From: Pseudothauera lacus
GTDB taxonomy: Bacteria > Pseudomonadota > Gammaproteobacteria > Burkholderiales > Rhodocyclaceae
Reading direction: 5' to 3'
Length of the DNA stretch: 64,000 nucleotides
Assembly (NCBI RefSeq): GCF_003034845.1
Contig: NZ_PZKC01000001.1
Span: 203,463-267,462 of the forward strand
The translations under genes were made by a program, and so were the position numbers. The notes under the pieces were generated by a model, which saw only the letters and a program-made list of their open reading frames with translations, was not told where the DNA came from and did not search any database. This document shows positions 27,100 to 37,022 of this stretch, piece after piece (positions within the stretch are counted from its first letter, which is position 1; the number at the start of each line of letters is the position of its first letter).

Positions 27100-27828
27100 T
27101 TAATCGACTTTGCGCTCGACGCTAGTGAGCAAACCGCGCAGGATGCTCACTTCCTCGCGCTCCAGGCGCGCCCGCCCGAACAGGCGGCGCAGGCGCGGCA
27201 GCAGGCGCTTGGGATTGGCCGGATCGTGAAAGCCGCTCTGCGTGCTGACCCGTTCCAGATGCGCGAAGAAGCCTTCGACCTCGTCGTGAGTGGCCGGCGC
27301 GGGCAGCGGATCGGCCGGTGGTTGCGGTGCCAGCGCCGCCATGCGCAGTTCGTAGCACAGCAGTTGCACCGCGGCACCGAGGTTCAGCGAGGAGTACTCG
27401 GGGTTAGCTGGAATGCTTACCGGCATCCCGCACAAGGCCACTTCCTCGTTGGTGAGGCCGCTGGTCTCGTTGCCGAACACCAGCGCCACCTCGCCCGCTG
27501 CGCAGTGACGCAGCAACTCGGTGGCGGCCTCACGGGCATGCATGCGCGGCAAGGACAGCTCGCGGCGGCGTGCGGTGAGCGCAGCAGCCAGGACGGTGCC
27601 GGCCAGCGCATCTTCCAGGCGCGGCACCACCTGCGCGGCGTCGAGGATGTCGATGGCGCCGGAGGCCCGCGCCCACGCCTCGCGGCTGGGATGCTCCTGC
27701 GGCGCCACCAGCCAGAGCTTGCTCAGGCCCATGGTCTTCATCGCCCGCGCCGCGGCGCCGATGTTGCCCGGGTGCGAAGTGCGGGAAAGTACGATGCGGA
27801 TACGGTCAAGCGCTGCGGCGCCGTTCAT
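27100..27828 (-). CDS. trmJ: tRNA (cytidine/uridine-2'-O-)-methyltransferase TrmJ
   Basis: A 242-residue SPOUT methyltransferase that 2'-O-methylates position 32 of several tRNAs. The N-terminus [21 protein letters not shown], the internal [18 protein letters not shown] and [18 protein letters not shown] are diagnostic. The frame could begin at a TTG four codons earlier, but ATG at 27828 fits better. No good Shine-Dalgarno is visible. As in E. coli, it is divergent from suhB and lies next to cysE/iscR. Confidence 0.93.
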   Translation of the reverse strand: MNGAAALDRIRIVLSRTSHPGNIGAAARAMKTMGLSKLWLVAPQEHPSREAWARASGAIDILDAAQVVPRLEDALAGTVLAAALTARRRELSLPRMHAREAATELLRHCAAGEVALVFGNETSGLTNEEVALCGMPVSIPANPEYSSLNLGAAVQLLCYELRMAALAPQPPADPLPAPATHDEVEGFFAHLERVSTQSGFHDPANPKRLLPRLRRLFGRARLEREEVSILRGLLTSVERKVD

Positions 27829-27906
27829 ATTAAAATTCAACGTTTTTAGTTTTCATTCCAGCGGAAGCCGTCGCCAGCGACCGCTTCCCTCAAGAGACCG
27901 ACGCGC

Positions 27907-28713
27907 ATGCACCCCACCCTGAACATCGCCGTGAAGGCCGCCCGCCGGGCCGCCAGCATCATCAACCGCGCATCCGTGGATGTCGATCTGCTGAAGGTTC
28001 ACGCCAAGTCGCCCAACGACTTCGTCACCGAAATCGACCGTGCCGCGGAAGCCGCCATCATCGAGGTGCTGCGCGAGGCCTACCCGGAGCACGGCATTCT
28101 AGCAGAGGAGTCCGGCGAGTCCGGCGACACCGCCAACTGCGAATACCAGTGGATCATCGACCCCCTCGACGGCACCACCAACTTCATCCACGGTTTCCCG
28201 CAGTACGCCGTCTCCATTGCCCTGGCGAAGAACGGCGTGCTCGAACAGGCGGTGGTCTACGACCCCACCCGCAACGAGCTGTTCACCGCCTCCAAGGGGC
28301 GTGGCGCCTTCCTCAACGACCGCCGCATCCGCGTCTCCAAGCGCATCCGTCTCAACGAATCGCTGATCGGCACCGGCTTCCCCTTCCGTCAGTTCGACCA
28401 CGTCGACGCCTATCTGGCGATGTTCAGGGAGCTCACCCAGAAGACCGCCGGCATCCGTCGTCCCGGCTCCGCCGCCCTCGACCTCGCCTGGCTGGCCTGC
28501 GGGCGCATCGACGGCTTCTGGGAAATGGGCCTGTCGCCGTGGGACATGGCTGCCGGCGTGCTGCTGATCCAGGAAGCTGGCGGGCTGGTCTCCGACCTCG
28601 CCGGCGAGAGTGACTACATGACCACCGGCAACGTCGTCGCCGGCACCCCGAAGATCTTCACCCAACTGCTGCCCATCATCCAGGCCTGGCGGCCGGCCAC
28701 GCTGCAGGCCTGA
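27907..28713 (+). CDS. suhB: inositol-1-monophosphatase family protein SuhB
   Basis: A 268-residue Mg2+-dependent phosphatase. Metal-binding motifs are AEESGESGD...[14 protein letters not shown] and [15 protein letters not shown]. SuhB has inositol monophosphatase activity, and in enterobacteria it also joins NusA/rRNA antitermination complexes; that second role here is an inference. It starts 78 bases from trmJ in a divergent arrangement, and mutS follows after 11 bases, so the two are probably cotranscribed. Confidence 0.93.
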   Translation: MHPTLNIAVKAARRAASIINRASVDVDLLKVHAKSPNDFVTEIDRAAEAAIIEVLREAYPEHGILAEESGESGDTANCEYQWIIDPLDGTTNFIHGFPQYAVSIALAKNGVLEQAVVYDPTRNELFTASKGRGAFLNDRRIRVSKRIRLNESLIGTGFPFRQFDHVDAYLAMFRELTQKTAGIRRPGSAALDLAWLACGRIDGFWEMGLSPWDMAAGVLLIQEAGGLVSDLAGESDYMTTGNVVAGTPKIFTQLLPIIQAWRPATLQA

Positions 28714-28724
28714 GCTGGCGAAGG

Positions 28725-31319
28725 ATGAACGCACCCTTCCCGGCGAACATGGACGAGGCCCAATTCCAGCAGCACACCCCCATGATGCAGCAGTACCTGC
28801 GCCTCAAGGCGCAGCACCCGGACACGCTGCTGTTCTACCGCATGGGTGACTTCTACGAGCTGTTCTTCGAAGATGCCGAGAAGGCCGCGCGCCTGCTCGA
28901 CATCACGCTGACCACGCGCGGGCAGTCGGCCGGCACGCCGATCAAGATGGCCGGGGTGCCCTTCCATGCCGTCGAGCAGTACCTGGCGCGCCTGGTGAAG
29001 CTGGGCGAATCGGTGGTGATTGCCGAGCAGGTGGGCGAACCGGGTGCGACCAAGGGGCCGATGGAGCGTGCGGTGAGCCGCATCGTCACCCCCGGCACGC
29101 TCACCGACGCGGCGCTGCTGGACGACCGCAGCGATTCGCTGCTGATGGCGGTGAATCTGCACCGCGGCACCCTGGGCCTGGCCTGGCTGAACCTGGCCAA
29201 CGGCGACCTGCGCATCATGCAGTGCCCCAGCGAAGCGCTGCAGACCCAGTTCGAGCGCCTGCGCCCGGCCGAGGTGCTGGCGCCCGATGGCCTTGCCCTG
29301 CCCTTGCTGCAGCAGCTCGCCCCGGTGCTGCGCAAGCTGGCGGACTGGCAGTTCGACGGCGAAACCGGCGAACGCCTGCTGACTGGCCATTTCGGCACCC
29401 GCGACCTGGTCGGATTCGGCGTCGAGGAGATGCCGGTGGCGCTGGGCGCGGCCGCGGCACTGTTCGACTACGCCAAGGCCACCCAGCGCCAGAGCCTGGA
29501 GCACGTCACCGGCCTGCGCGTGGAGCGCGAAACCGAGTACCTGCGCCTGGACGCGGCCACCCGGCGCAATCTGGAGATCACCGAGACGCTGCGCGGCGAA
29601 CCCGCCCCCACCCTGCTCTCGCTGCTCGACCACTGCGCCACCAGCATGGGCTCGCGCTGGCTGCGCCACGCCCTGCACCACCCGCTGCGCGACCGCTTCG
29701 AGGCGGCCCGCCGCCACGGCGCCATCGCCGAACTGCTCGGTGAAGGCGACGGCCGCGTGCTCGGCAGCCTGCGCAGCGCGCTGCGCGGCATTGCCGACGT
29801 AGACCGCATCACTGCCCGCGTGGCGCTGCGTTCGGCCCGCCCGCGCGATCTCGCCGCGCTGCGCGACAGCCTCGCCCGCCTGCCGGAACTGCACGGCGCG
29901 CTCGGTACGCCGGCCGATGAACTGCTCGGCACGCTGCGTGCACAGCTCGACATCCCGGTCGACCTCCTCGATCTGCTGATCCGCGCGGTGGCGCCCGAGC
30001 CGGCTGCGGCCTTGCGCGACGGCGGCGTAATCGCCCCCGGCTTCGACGCCGAACTCGACGAGCTGCGCGGCATCCAGACCAATTGCGGCGAGTTCCTGAT
30101 GGCGCTGGAAGCGCGCGAGCGCGAGCGCAGCGGCATCGCCAACCTGAAGGTCGAGTTCAACAAGGTGCATGGCTTCTACATCGAAGTGAGCCGTGCCAAC
30201 GCCGAAAAGGTGCCGGACGACTACCGCCGCCGCCAGACGCTGAAGAACGCCGAGCGCTACATCACGCCCGAGCTGAAGGCCTTCGAGGACAAGGCGCTGT
30301 CCGCGCAGGAGCGCGCGCTGGCGCGCGAGAAGCTGCTCTACGACGAGCTGCTGGAGACGCTCGCCGCGCAGATCCCGGCGCTGCAGCGCATCGCCCGCGC
30401 GCTGGCGCTGCTCGACGGCCTGGGCGCGCTGGGCGAAGCGGCGCTGCGCTACGGCTACGTGCAGCCTGTGTTCTCCGACCACCCCGGGCTGGAAATCGCC
30501 GGCGGACGCCATCCGGTGGTCGAGCGCCAAGTGGAGAACTTCATCGCCAACGACTGCGTGCTGGCCCCCACCCGCCGCATGCTGATGATCACCGGCCCCA
30601 ACATGGGTGGTAAATCCACCTTCATGCGCCAGGTGGCGCTGATCTGCCTGCTCGCCCACGTGGGCAGCTTCGTGCCGGCTGCTGCGGCGCGCATCGGCCC
30701 GCTGGACGGCATCTTCACCCGCATCGGCGCCTCCGACGACCTCGCCTCCGGGCGCTCCACCTTCATGGTGGAGATGACCGAAGCCTCGGCCATCCTGCAT
30801 GGCGCCACCGAACACAGTCTGGTGCTGATGGACGAAATCGGCCGCGGCACCTCGACCTTCGACGGTCTCGCGCTGGCCTTCGCCATTGCCCGCCAGTTGC
30901 TGGAAAAGAACCGCTGCCTGACGCTGTTTTCCACCCACTACTTCGAACTCACGCGGCTCAACACTGACTACCCGGAGTGCGCCAACGTGCACCTGGACGC
31001 GGTCGAGCACGCCCACCGCATCGTCTTCCTGCACGCGCTGGAAGAAGGCCCGGCGAGTCAGAGCTACGGCATCGAGGTGGCCGCGCTGGCCGGCATTCCC
31101 GCGGCGGTGATCCGCGATGCCAAGCGCCGCCTGCGCGCGCTGGAGAACCGCGAGATCACCGCCGGGCCGCAGGCCGACCTGTTCGCCAGCCTGCCGGACA
31201 CCGACCCGGAACCGCCTTCCCACCCGGTGCTCACCGAACTGGCGGACATCGACCCCGATGCCCTCAGCCCGCGCGAGGCGCTGGAACGCCTGTACCAGCT
31301 GAAGAGGCTGGCCTCGTGA
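28725..31319 (+). CDS. mutS: DNA mismatch repair protein MutS
   Basis: An 864-residue MutS. The mismatch-reading F-x-E motif is F43-Y-E45 ([11 protein letters not shown]). Connector, core and lever regions follow. Walker [10 protein letters not shown] is at about 623-631, Walker [17 protein letters not shown] follows, and the C-terminal helix-turn-helix ends near YQLKRLAS. It detects mismatches as a dimer and recruits MutL. The next gene starts within its stop codon. Confidence 0.97.
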   Translation: MNAPFPANMDEAQFQQHTPMMQQYLRLKAQHPDTLLFYRMGDFYELFFEDAEKAARLLDITLTTRGQSAGTPIKMAGVPFHAVEQYLARLVKLGESVVIAEQVGEPGATKGPMERAVSRIVTPGTLTDAALLDDRSDSLLMAVNLHRGTLGLAWLNLANGDLRIMQCPSEALQTQFERLRPAEVLAPDGLALPLLQQLAPVLRKLADWQFDGETGERLLTGHFGTRDLVGFGVEEMPVALGAAAALFDYAKATQRQSLEHVTGLRVERETEYLRLDAATRRNLEITETLRGEPAPTLLSLLDHCATSMGSRWLRHALHHPLRDRFEAARRHGAIAELLGEGDGRVLGSLRSALRGIADVDRITARVALRSARPRDLAALRDSLARLPELHGALGTPADELLGTLRAQLDIPVDLLDLLIRAVAPEPAAALRDGGVIAPGFDAELDELRGIQTNCGEFLMALEARERERSGIANLKVEFNKVHGFYIEVSRANAEKVPDDYRRRQTLKNAERYITPELKAFEDKALSAQERALAREKLLYDELLETLAAQIPALQRIARALALLDGLGALGEAALRYGYVQPVFSDHPGLEIAGGRHPVVERQVENFIANDCVLAPTRRMLMITGPNMGGKSTFMRQVALICLLAHVGSFVPAAAARIGPLDGIFTRIGASDDLASGRSTFMVEMTEASAILHGATEHSLVLMDEIGRGTSTFDGLALAFAIARQLLEKNRCLTLFSTHYFELTRLNTDYPECANVHLDAVEHAHRIVFLHALEEGPASQSYGIEVAALAGIPAAVIRDAKRRLRALENREITAGPQADLFASLPDTDPEPPSHPVLTELADIDPDALSPREALERLYQLKRLAS

Positions 31320-32071
31320 GCACGCCCATCGACATCAGCGAAGAGGCCGGCGTGCGCTACCTGCACTTCGGCTCCGAGTGGATCCAGGGCGCGATGCGCA
31401 TCCGCAAGCCCAATGCGCTGGAGCTGGCCTACACCCGCGAGATGATGGCCGGCCTGCTGCTGCGCGATGCCGACATCTGGCCGAAGACCGCATTGGTGAT
31501 CGGCCTGGGTGCCGCCTCGGTGACCAAGTTCCTCTACCACCACTGCCCGCAGCTGCGCATCCAGGTGGTGGAGATCGAGCCGCGCGTGGTCGCCGCCGCG
31601 CACCAGTTCTTCCGCCTGCCGGACGAAGACGCGCGGCTCGCCATCCACATCGGCTGTGGCGCGGATTACGTGCTGAACACGCAACGCCGCTTCGACTACA
31701 TCCTCGTCGATGGCTATGACCGCAACGCCCGCGCCGGTGTGCTCGACACCCTGCCCTTCTACCAGGCGGTGCGCAGCCGCCTGTCCGACACGGGGCTGAT
31801 GGCGGTCAACCTGTTCGGCCGCTCGCGCGGCTTTCGCGCCAGCCTGGAGCGCATCATCACGGCTTTCGAGGACCGCGCGCTGGCTTTTCCGTCCTGCGAC
31901 AGTGGCAACGTCGTGGCCTTCGGCGCGGGCGGCGATGCGCTCAGCCTCAGCCTCGCGGAGATGCGGGAACGCGCGCACGCCTTGAAGGATCGAACCGGCA
32001 TCGACCTGCTGCCCACGGTCAGCCGCCTCGAAGAGGCCGGCAGCCTGCCCGGCGGCAAACTGCTGCTGTAA
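31316..32071 (+). CDS. spermidine synthase-like methyltransferase-fold protein
   Basis: A 251-residue protein with a Rossmann fold typical of the spermidine synthase superfamily: [36 protein letters not shown] and a catalytic-type aspartate in [14 protein letters not shown]. It lacks the N-terminal tetramerisation domain of SpeE, so polyamine synthesis is not certain. GTG at 31316 overlaps the mutS stop (GTGA), so it is translationally coupled to mutS. Confidence 0.75.
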   Translation: MSTPIDISEEAGVRYLHFGSEWIQGAMRIRKPNALELAYTREMMAGLLLRDADIWPKTALVIGLGAASVTKFLYHHCPQLRIQVVEIEPRVVAAAHQFFRLPDEDARLAIHIGCGADYVLNTQRRFDYILVDGYDRNARAGVLDTLPFYQAVRSRLSDTGLMAVNLFGRSRGFRASLERIITAFEDRALAFPSCDSGNVVAFGAGGDALSLSLAEMRERAHALKDRTGIDLLPTVSRLEEAGSLPGGKLLL

Positions 32072-32086
32072 AGCGTCGCCCGCGCC

Positions 32087-32126
32087 TTTCCCGCCCCGCC
32101 ACCCGCAGCACGGATGGGGCGGGAAA
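32087..32126. terminator. strong hairpin after the suhB-mutS operon
   Basis: TTTCCCGCCCC (32087-32097) pairs perfectly with GGGGCGGGAAA (32116-32126), leaving an 18-nt loop. No U-run follows on the plus strand, so it may stabilise the 3' end or act with Rho rather than terminate alone. Confidence 0.5.
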
Positions 32127-32220
32127 AGCGGGCCAGGACTGGGCCAGCGGCCAACAGACTTGTATCATTCCCCCCGTTGCAGCCACGCACTGCCCGCGCG
32201 TGGCCCAGAGGAGCACGAAC

Positions 32221-32442
32221 ATGACCATCTACCTGCTGACTTTCATCATCGTTGCCCTGCTCATCGTCGCCATGGCGGTGGGCGTCATGGTCGGGCGCAA
32301 ACCCATTGCCGGCAGCTGTGGCGGCCTGGGCAAGCTGGGCCTGGAATGCGAGATGGGCTGTGAGAATCCGTGCGAGAAGCGTCTGGCACGCCAGAAGGCG
32401 GCCGAAGAGGCCCGCCTCGCAGCGGAAGCCACCAAACAATAA
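32221..32442 (+). CDS. nqrM: (Na+)-NQR maturation protein NqrM
   Basis: A 73-residue membrane-anchored protein. One transmembrane helix (residues 3-24) is followed by GRKPIAGSCGGL and a cysteine motif C33, C43, C47, C51 (LECEMGCENPCEKR) and a charged tail. This is the DUF539/NqrM pattern of the factor that helps place iron between Nqr subunits. No nqr or apbE gene is in the window. A CBS protein follows after 15 bases. Confidence 0.88.
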   Translation: MTIYLLTFIIVALLIVAMAVGVMVGRKPIAGSCGGLGKLGLECEMGCENPCEKRLARQKAAEEARLAAEATKQ

Positions 32443-32457
32443 GAGGGAGGAACACGC

Positions 32458-32856
32458 ATGCTGCAGTCGATGCAAGTCAAGGATTACATGATCGGCGATC
32501 ATCTCGCCTTCCGGCCCGACACCAACGTGCTCGACGCCATTCATCAGCTGCTGCAGCACCACCTCAGCGGTGCCCCGGTCACCGACGAGAGCGGCCGCCT
32601 GGTCGGCTTCCTGTCCGAAAAGGACTGTCTGAAGATCGCCGTCAATGCTTCCTACTTCGACGGCCGTGGCGGCATGGTGCAGGACTTCATGGCCCGCGAG
32701 GTGGTTTCCCTGAGCGCCGAGGCGAATCTCGTCGACGCCATCGAGATCTTCATCTCCAAGCCCTACCGCTGTCTGCCGGTGGTCGACGACGAGCGCGTCG
32801 TCGGCCAGATCGCCCGCCGCGACGTCCTGCGGGCGATGGAAAAGCTGCGCCGCTGA
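32458..32856 (+). CDS. tandem CBS-domain protein
   Basis: A 132-residue protein made of two CBS domains (about 8-60 and 75-130) with typical GAPVTDESGRLVGFLSEKD and YRCLPVVDDERVVGQIARRD cores. Such pairs bind adenine nucleotides and act as small regulatory modules. The partner is unknown. It follows nqrM by 15 bases with an AGAGGGAGG ribosome site and probably shares its mRNA. Confidence 0.85.
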   Translation: MLQSMQVKDYMIGDHLAFRPDTNVLDAIHQLLQHHLSGAPVTDESGRLVGFLSEKDCLKIAVNASYFDGRGGMVQDFMAREVVSLSAEANLVDAIEIFISKPYRCLPVVDDERVVGQIARRDVLRAMEKLRR

Positions 32857-32882
32857 AGCCCTGCGGGCCCGCGCAGGGCTTC
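32855..32882. terminator. hairpin overlapping the CBS stop codon
   Basis: GAAGCCCTGCG (32855-32865) pairs with CGCAGGGCTTC (32872-32882) around a 6-nt loop. It begins inside the TGA stop. No U-run follows. It may end the nqrM-CBS transcript or separate it from the oxidoreductase. Confidence 0.5.
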
Positions 32883-32892
32883 AGCTCCCGAC

Positions 32893-34014
32893 ATGGATGA
32901 AGTCGACTGCGTCGTCATCGGCGCCGGTGTCGTCGGTCTCGCCTGCGCGCGGGCGCTCGCCCTCGATGGCCGCGAGGTACTGCTCATCGAGGCGGCAAAC
33001 CGCTTCGGCAGCGTCACCTCGAGCCGCAACAGCGAAGTCATCCACGCCGGCCTGTACTACCCTCACGGTTCGCTGAAGGCGGCATTGTGCGTGCGCGGCC
33101 GTCATCTGCTCTACGACTACTGCGCAAGCCGCGGCATTCCCCACCGGCGCTGCGGCAAATTGCTGGTAGCCACCTCGGCCGCCCAGGAAGACGATCTGGC
33201 CGCGCTCGCCCGCCATGCCGCCGGCAACGGCGTCGATGACCTGCAGTGGCTGGACGGTGGCCAGGCGCGCGCGCTGGAGCCGGCCCTGCAGTGCACGGCC
33301 GCCTTGCTGTCGCCATCGACCGGCATCGTCGACGCCCACACCCTGATGCTCAACCTCCTCGGCGATGCCGAAGCCCACGGCGCGGTGCTGGCGCTCAACA
33401 GCCCGGTGACGGGTGGCCGCGCGCTTGCCGACGGCGTGGTCATCGCCACCGGCGGCGCCGAACCGCTGCAGCTGCGCGCACGCACGGTGATCAATGCCGC
33501 CGGCCTTGGCGCCCCCGCACTGGCCGCCCGCATCGCCGGCCTCGACCCCAAGCAGCTGCCCATCGGCCGCTTCGCCAAGGGCAACTACTTCGCCCTCGAC
33601 ACGCGCGCGCCCTTCTCCCGGCTGATCTACCCGCTCCCCGAGGCTGCCGGCCTCGGCGTGCATCTCACCCTCGACCTGCAAGGGCGTGCACGCTTCGGCC
33701 CCGACGTCGAGTGGCTCGACCTGCCGGCGCACTGCAGCGACTTCGACTATCGCGTCGACCCAGGCCGTGCCGACGCCTTCGAAATCGCCATCCGCCGCTA
33801 CTGGCCGGCCTTGCCCGCCGGCGCGCTGCACGCGGACTATGCCGGCATCCGCCCGAAGATCAACGCCCGCGACGAGGCTGCGGCAGATTTCCGCATCGAC
33901 GGCGCGGCCGTCCATGGCGTGCCCGGACTGGTGAACCTGTTCGGTATCGAATCCCCCGGACTCACCGCCGCGCTGGCGATTGCCGAGCAGGTCGCCGCAC
34001 TGGCACGAAACTGA
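32893..34014 (+). CDS. FAD-dependent oxidoreductase (L-2-hydroxyglutarate oxidase family)
   Basis: A 373-residue DAO/LhgO-type flavoprotein. The N-terminal Rossmann motif [16 protein letters not shown] binds [24 protein letters not shown] and GKLLVAT are characteristic of the L2HGDH group, as is the C-terminal YAGIRPKI...[19 protein letters not shown]. It would oxidise a 2-hydroxy acid, probably L-2-hydroxyglutarate, passing electrons to quinone or oxygen. Substrate is by family only. Confidence 0.85.
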   Translation: MDEVDCVVIGAGVVGLACARALALDGREVLLIEAANRFGSVTSSRNSEVIHAGLYYPHGSLKAALCVRGRHLLYDYCASRGIPHRRCGKLLVATSAAQEDDLAALARHAAGNGVDDLQWLDGGQARALEPALQCTAALLSPSTGIVDAHTLMLNLLGDAEAHGAVLALNSPVTGGRALADGVVIATGGAEPLQLRARTVINAAGLGAPALAARIAGLDPKQLPIGRFAKGNYFALDTRAPFSRLIYPLPEAAGLGVHLTLDLQGRARFGPDVEWLDLPAHCSDFDYRVDPGRADAFEIAIRRYWPALPAGALHADYAGIRPKINARDEAAADFRIDGAAVHGVPGLVNLFGIESPGLTAALAIAEQVAALARN

Positions 34015-34024
34015 ACATCGTCGC

Positions 34025-34750
34025 TCAGGCGGCCGGCGCCTCATCCGCGGCCGCCGGCAGCCACAGACAGAGGCCCTTGTTGGCCTTCGCGATGCCCGCC
34101 AGCAGGTCGGCATGAGCGGCCTCCTCCGCGGCGCTGGCACGCAGCACACGCAGCTCCGGGCGCTCGACAGGAACCAGCTCACCGCCGTGATCGATCGCCG
34201 CCTCGACGTCGTCGAGGCCGATCATCAGGCTCTCCTGCCCGCGGGTCATCGCCAGATAGACCTCGGCGAGGATCTCGGCATCGAGCAGCGCACCGTGCAG
34301 GGTGCGGCGGCCGTTGTCGACCTGGTAGCGCTCGCACAGCGCATCCAGCGAGGCCTTCTTGCCGGGGTTCTGCTCCTTGGCCATCTTCAGGGTATCGACC
34401 ACCCCGCTGCACAGCACGTCCAGCCGCGCGCGGCCGAGCAGTGACAGTTCGTGGTTGAGGAAGCCGACGTCAAAGGCGGCGTTGTGGATGACCAGTTCGG
34501 CGTCGCGCACGAAGTCCTCGAACTCCACCGCGACATCGCGGAAGCGCGGTTTGTCGGCGAGGAACTCGGCAGTGATGCCATGCACTGCCTCGGCCTCGGC
34601 GTCGATGCCACGCTCGGGGTTGAGGTAGACGTGGTAGTGGCGACCGGTGAGCGAGCGGTTGAGCAGTTCCACGCAGCCGATCTCGATCACACGATCGCCA
34701 TTGCGCCAGTCCAGTCCGGTGGTTTCGGTATCGAGAACGATCTGTCTCAT
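34025..34750 (-). CDS. dnaQ: DNA polymerase III epsilon subunit (proofreading)
   Basis: A 241-residue 3'-5' exonuclease with D7 and E9 ([10 protein letters not shown]), Exo[14 protein letters not shown] and the Exo[18 protein letters not shown] with its catalytic histidine and aspartate. It proofreads for the replicase. The ATG overlaps the rnhA stop by four bases, giving the conserved rnhA-dnaQ pair, here on one strand. Confidence 0.96.
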   Translation of the reverse strand: MRQIVLDTETTGLDWRNGDRVIEIGCVELLNRSLTGRHYHVYLNPERGIDAEAEAVHGITAEFLADKPRFRDVAVEFEDFVRDAELVIHNAAFDVGFLNHELSLLGRARLDVLCSGVVDTLKMAKEQNPGKKASLDALCERYQVDNGRRTLHGALLDAEILAEVYLAMTRGQESLMIGLDDVEAAIDHGGELVPVERPELRVLRASAAEEAAHADLLAGIAKANKGLCLWLPAAADEAPAA

Positions 34751-35223
34751 TGCCCTTCCTCAAAACAATCGACGGCACTGCGGGTCCTGCGCACGGCATC
34801 GACGCCGCGCCGCGCCAGTGCGTCGGCACGCTCGTTGTCCACGTGGCCGGCATGGCCGCGCACCCAGATCCAGTCCACGCTGTGCTGGCTGGCGGCCTTG
34901 TCGAGCGCCATCCACAGGTCGGCGTTCTTCACCGGCTCCTTGGCGGCCGTCTTCCAGCCGCGTGCCTTCCAGCCATGTATCCACTCCGAGATGCCCTTCT
35001 GCACGTACTGGCTGTCGGTGTGCACACGCGCATGCACGGGGCGCTTGAGCAGGCCCAGCGCACGGATCACCGCGAGCAGCTCCATGCGGTTGTTGGTGGT
35101 CTGCGGCTCACCGCCCCAGATCTCCTTCTCGTGGCTGCCCGCACGCAGGATCGCCCCCCAGCCGCCGGGGCCGGGATTGCCGCTGCAGGCACCGTCGGTA
35201 AAGATATCCACCACTTCGCTCAT
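34747..35223 (-). CDS. rnhA: ribonuclease HI
   Basis: A 158-residue RNase H1 that removes RNA from RNA-DNA hybrids. Catalytic residues D10 ([11 protein letters not shown]), E48 ([10 protein letters not shown]), D70 (HTDSQYV) and D134 ([12 protein letters not shown]), plus H124 (VRGHAGH), are intact. The frame is open further upstream, but [16 protein letters not shown] at 35223 is the family start. It is followed directly by dnaQ. Confidence 0.96.
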   Translation of the reverse strand: MSEVVDIFTDGACSGNPGPGGWGAILRAGSHEKEIWGGEPQTTNNRMELLAVIRALGLLKRPVHARVHTDSQYVQKGISEWIHGWKARGWKTAAKEPVKNADLWMALDKAASQHSVDWIWVRGHAGHVDNERADALARRGVDAVRRTRSAVDCFEEGQ

Positions 35224-35290
35224 CGCTCGATCCTGTTCATCACTGCCGGGGGCTGAACCATACACCAAAGCCGCACCACCACAAGGCCTG

Positions 35291-35343
35291 GGGCCTGTTC
35301 TCATTCGCGCTGGCGGATCGTCATGGCGAATGAGAACAGGCCC
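35291..35343. repeat. 18-bp inverted repeat overlapping a stop codon
   Basis: GGGCCTGTTCTCATTCGC (35291-35308) and its perfect complement (35326-35343) enclose a 17-nt loop. The stem extends by a G-U and a T-A pair. The right arm runs through the TAG stop of the methyltransferase gene, so on that mRNA it would fold immediately at the 3' end. No U-run follows. It could be a terminator, a REP-like element or a small mobile remnant. Confidence 0.7.
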
Positions 35344-36077
35344 TAAGCCTCGCCGCGGCCACTGCGCGAGGCCGGGCGCTGGGTGACCGGCGCCGCCCGC
35401 CGCGCAGACGCGCGCTGATCGCGCCAGTTGGGGGTGATCAGGCGCATCCCGTGGGTGCGCTTGACCCCGTGCATCAGGTAGGCCGCACCACACACCGGCC
35501 ACCAGCGAGCGCCGACGGCTTCGATGCGCAGCCAGCGCTCCAGCCAGCGCTGGCTGCGCACGGCGGGAACGTAGCAACCGAACATGATGGCCTCGTTCTC
35601 CATCCCCAGCAGGGTCATCCAGTCACGCACGCGCAGCGGCGAAAGATACTGTCCGCGCCACGGAAAGGCACGCCCCTGGCGCGCCAGCAGGCGGCGCAGA
35701 CCCCACAGGCTGTATGGATTGAACGAACTGACGATGACGCTGCCCTCGGGCACCAGCACGCGCTCGACCTCGCGCAGGACCTGGTGGGGGAAGGGCGAGA
35801 ACTCCAGCACATGGGGCAGTACGACGAGGTCCAGGCTGGCACTGGCAAACGGCAGCGCCTCGGCACGGTTGATCACCCCAACCTCTCCCAGGCGCCCACT
35901 GCGCAGGCGGAAGGGCATGCGGTTGGCACGCAGCAGGTCGATCTCCGGGAGACCGATCTGGACGGCGTGATAGCCGAAGATGTCGCTCACCGCATGGTCG
36001 AAACTGGCCTGTTCCCAGGCCATCAGATGGCGGCCGAGAGGTGTTTGCAGCCAGTCGGAGAGACTGAGGATTGACAT
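35343..36077 (-). CDS. class I SAM-dependent methyltransferase (YafS-like)
   Basis: A 244-residue methyltransferase with [48 protein letters not shown] and [14 protein letters not shown]. Motif I is degenerate ([12 protein letters not shown] rather than GxGxG), as is common in the YafS group. Its place between gloB and rnhA-dnaQ copies the E. coli gloB-yafS-rnhA-dnaQ region, which supports the family call. Substrate unknown. I use ATG at 36077; the longer frame upstream is antisense to gloB. Confidence 0.82.
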   Translation of the reverse strand: MSILSLSDWLQTPLGRHLMAWEQASFDHAVSDIFGYHAVQIGLPEIDLLRANRMPFRLRSGRLGEVGVINRAEALPFASASLDLVVLPHVLEFSPFPHQVLREVERVLVPEGSVIVSSFNPYSLWGLRRLLARQGRAFPWRGQYLSPLRVRDWMTLLGMENEAIMFGCYVPAVRSQRWLERWLRIEAVGARWWPVCGAAYLMHGVKRTHGMRLITPNWRDQRASARRAAPVTQRPASRSGRGEA

Positions 36078-36104
36078 GGGCAGCGCACGCTTCAGAATCC
36101 GGGC

Positions 36105-36866
36105 ATGGACATTATCGCCCTTCCCGCCCTGCGCGATAACTATATCTGGCTGCTGCGCGCCGGCACCCGTGCGGTGGTGGTGGATCCGGGAGAGGCCGCG
36201 GTGGTCGATGCCGCCCTTGCCGCCCACGGCCTGAGCCTGGCCGCCATCCTGGTCACCCACCACCACGCCGACCACACCGGCGGCATTGCCGCACTGCGCG
36301 ATCGCCACGGCGCCGCGGTCTACGGCCCGGCGGGCGAGGCCATCGCCACCGTTGGCCACCCCCGGCACGAGGGCGACTGCGTACGCATCGACGGCTTTGC
36401 CGACGGTTTCACGGTGCTGGAGGTGCCGGGGCACACCAGCGGCCATATCGCCTGGCTGCACGGCAAGGCGCTGTTCTGCGGCGACACGCTGTTCTCGGCC
36501 GGCTGTGGACGCCTGCTCGGCGGCAGCGCCGCACAACTGCACGCCTCGCTGCGCCGTCTTGCCGATCTTCCGGACGATACCGCGATTTACTGCGCCCATG
36601 AGTACACGCTGGCCAACCTGGCCTTCGCGCGTGCGGTGGAAGCGCACAATCCGGCGCGTGACGCCCATGCCGCGCAGTGCGCGCAACGGCGTGCCCACGG
36701 CCTGCCCACCCTGCCCTCGCAGATCGCCGTGGAGAAACGCATCAACCCCTTCCTGCGCACCTCCGAGGCGGCCGTACGCGCAGCCGTGGCAGCCCACTGC
36801 GGACGCACACCGGCGGACGATGCGGAGTGTTTTGCCGAACTGCGACGCTGGAAGGACAGCTTCTGA
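36105..36866 (+). CDS. gloB: hydroxyacylglutathione hydrolase (glyoxalase II)
   Basis: A 253-residue metallo-beta-lactamase-fold enzyme that splits S-D-lactoylglutathione to lactate and glutathione. The binuclear zinc motif is THHHADHTGG (51-60). Further ligands lie in VPGHTSGHIAWL, CGDTLFSAGCG and the YCAHEYT histidine. The C-terminal glutathione-binding region contains KRINPFLRT. It begins 28 bases from the divergent methyltransferase. Confidence 0.96.
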   Translation: MDIIALPALRDNYIWLLRAGTRAVVVDPGEAAVVDAALAAHGLSLAAILVTHHHADHTGGIAALRDRHGAAVYGPAGEAIATVGHPRHEGDCVRIDGFADGFTVLEVPGHTSGHIAWLHGKALFCGDTLFSAGCGRLLGGSAAQLHASLRRLADLPDDTAIYCAHEYTLANLAFARAVEAHNPARDAHAAQCAQRRAHGLPTLPSQIAVEKRINPFLRTSEAAVRAAVAAHCGRTPADDAECFAELRRWKDSF

Positions 36867-37022
36867 AGATCCGCCCGCTCGGAATGTGTGAAGAAATCGT
36901 CGCCAGCGGGTCGATGGCAAGGCGTGCGGCGCACAACAGCCGAGGCATGTCAGATCGACAGGCGAAGGAGCGCGCACCGCACAACGCTGCCGGCGTCACG
37001 CGCAGCAGATTGATGGCACATT

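Noticed and set aside
28614..31223. 869-codon minus-strand frame under mutS
   Set aside because: Shadow of mutS; histidine/glutamine/alanine-rich translation with no motif.
32087..32126. Intact intrinsic terminator after the spermidine-synthase-like gene
   Set aside because: The stem is excellent but no U-run follows, so I list it only as a hairpin with modest confidence.
36867..37022. Possible small gene between gloB and the diguanylate cyclase
   Set aside because: An open frame exists but it has no ribosome site, family motif or codon support; I see nothing else in this gap.
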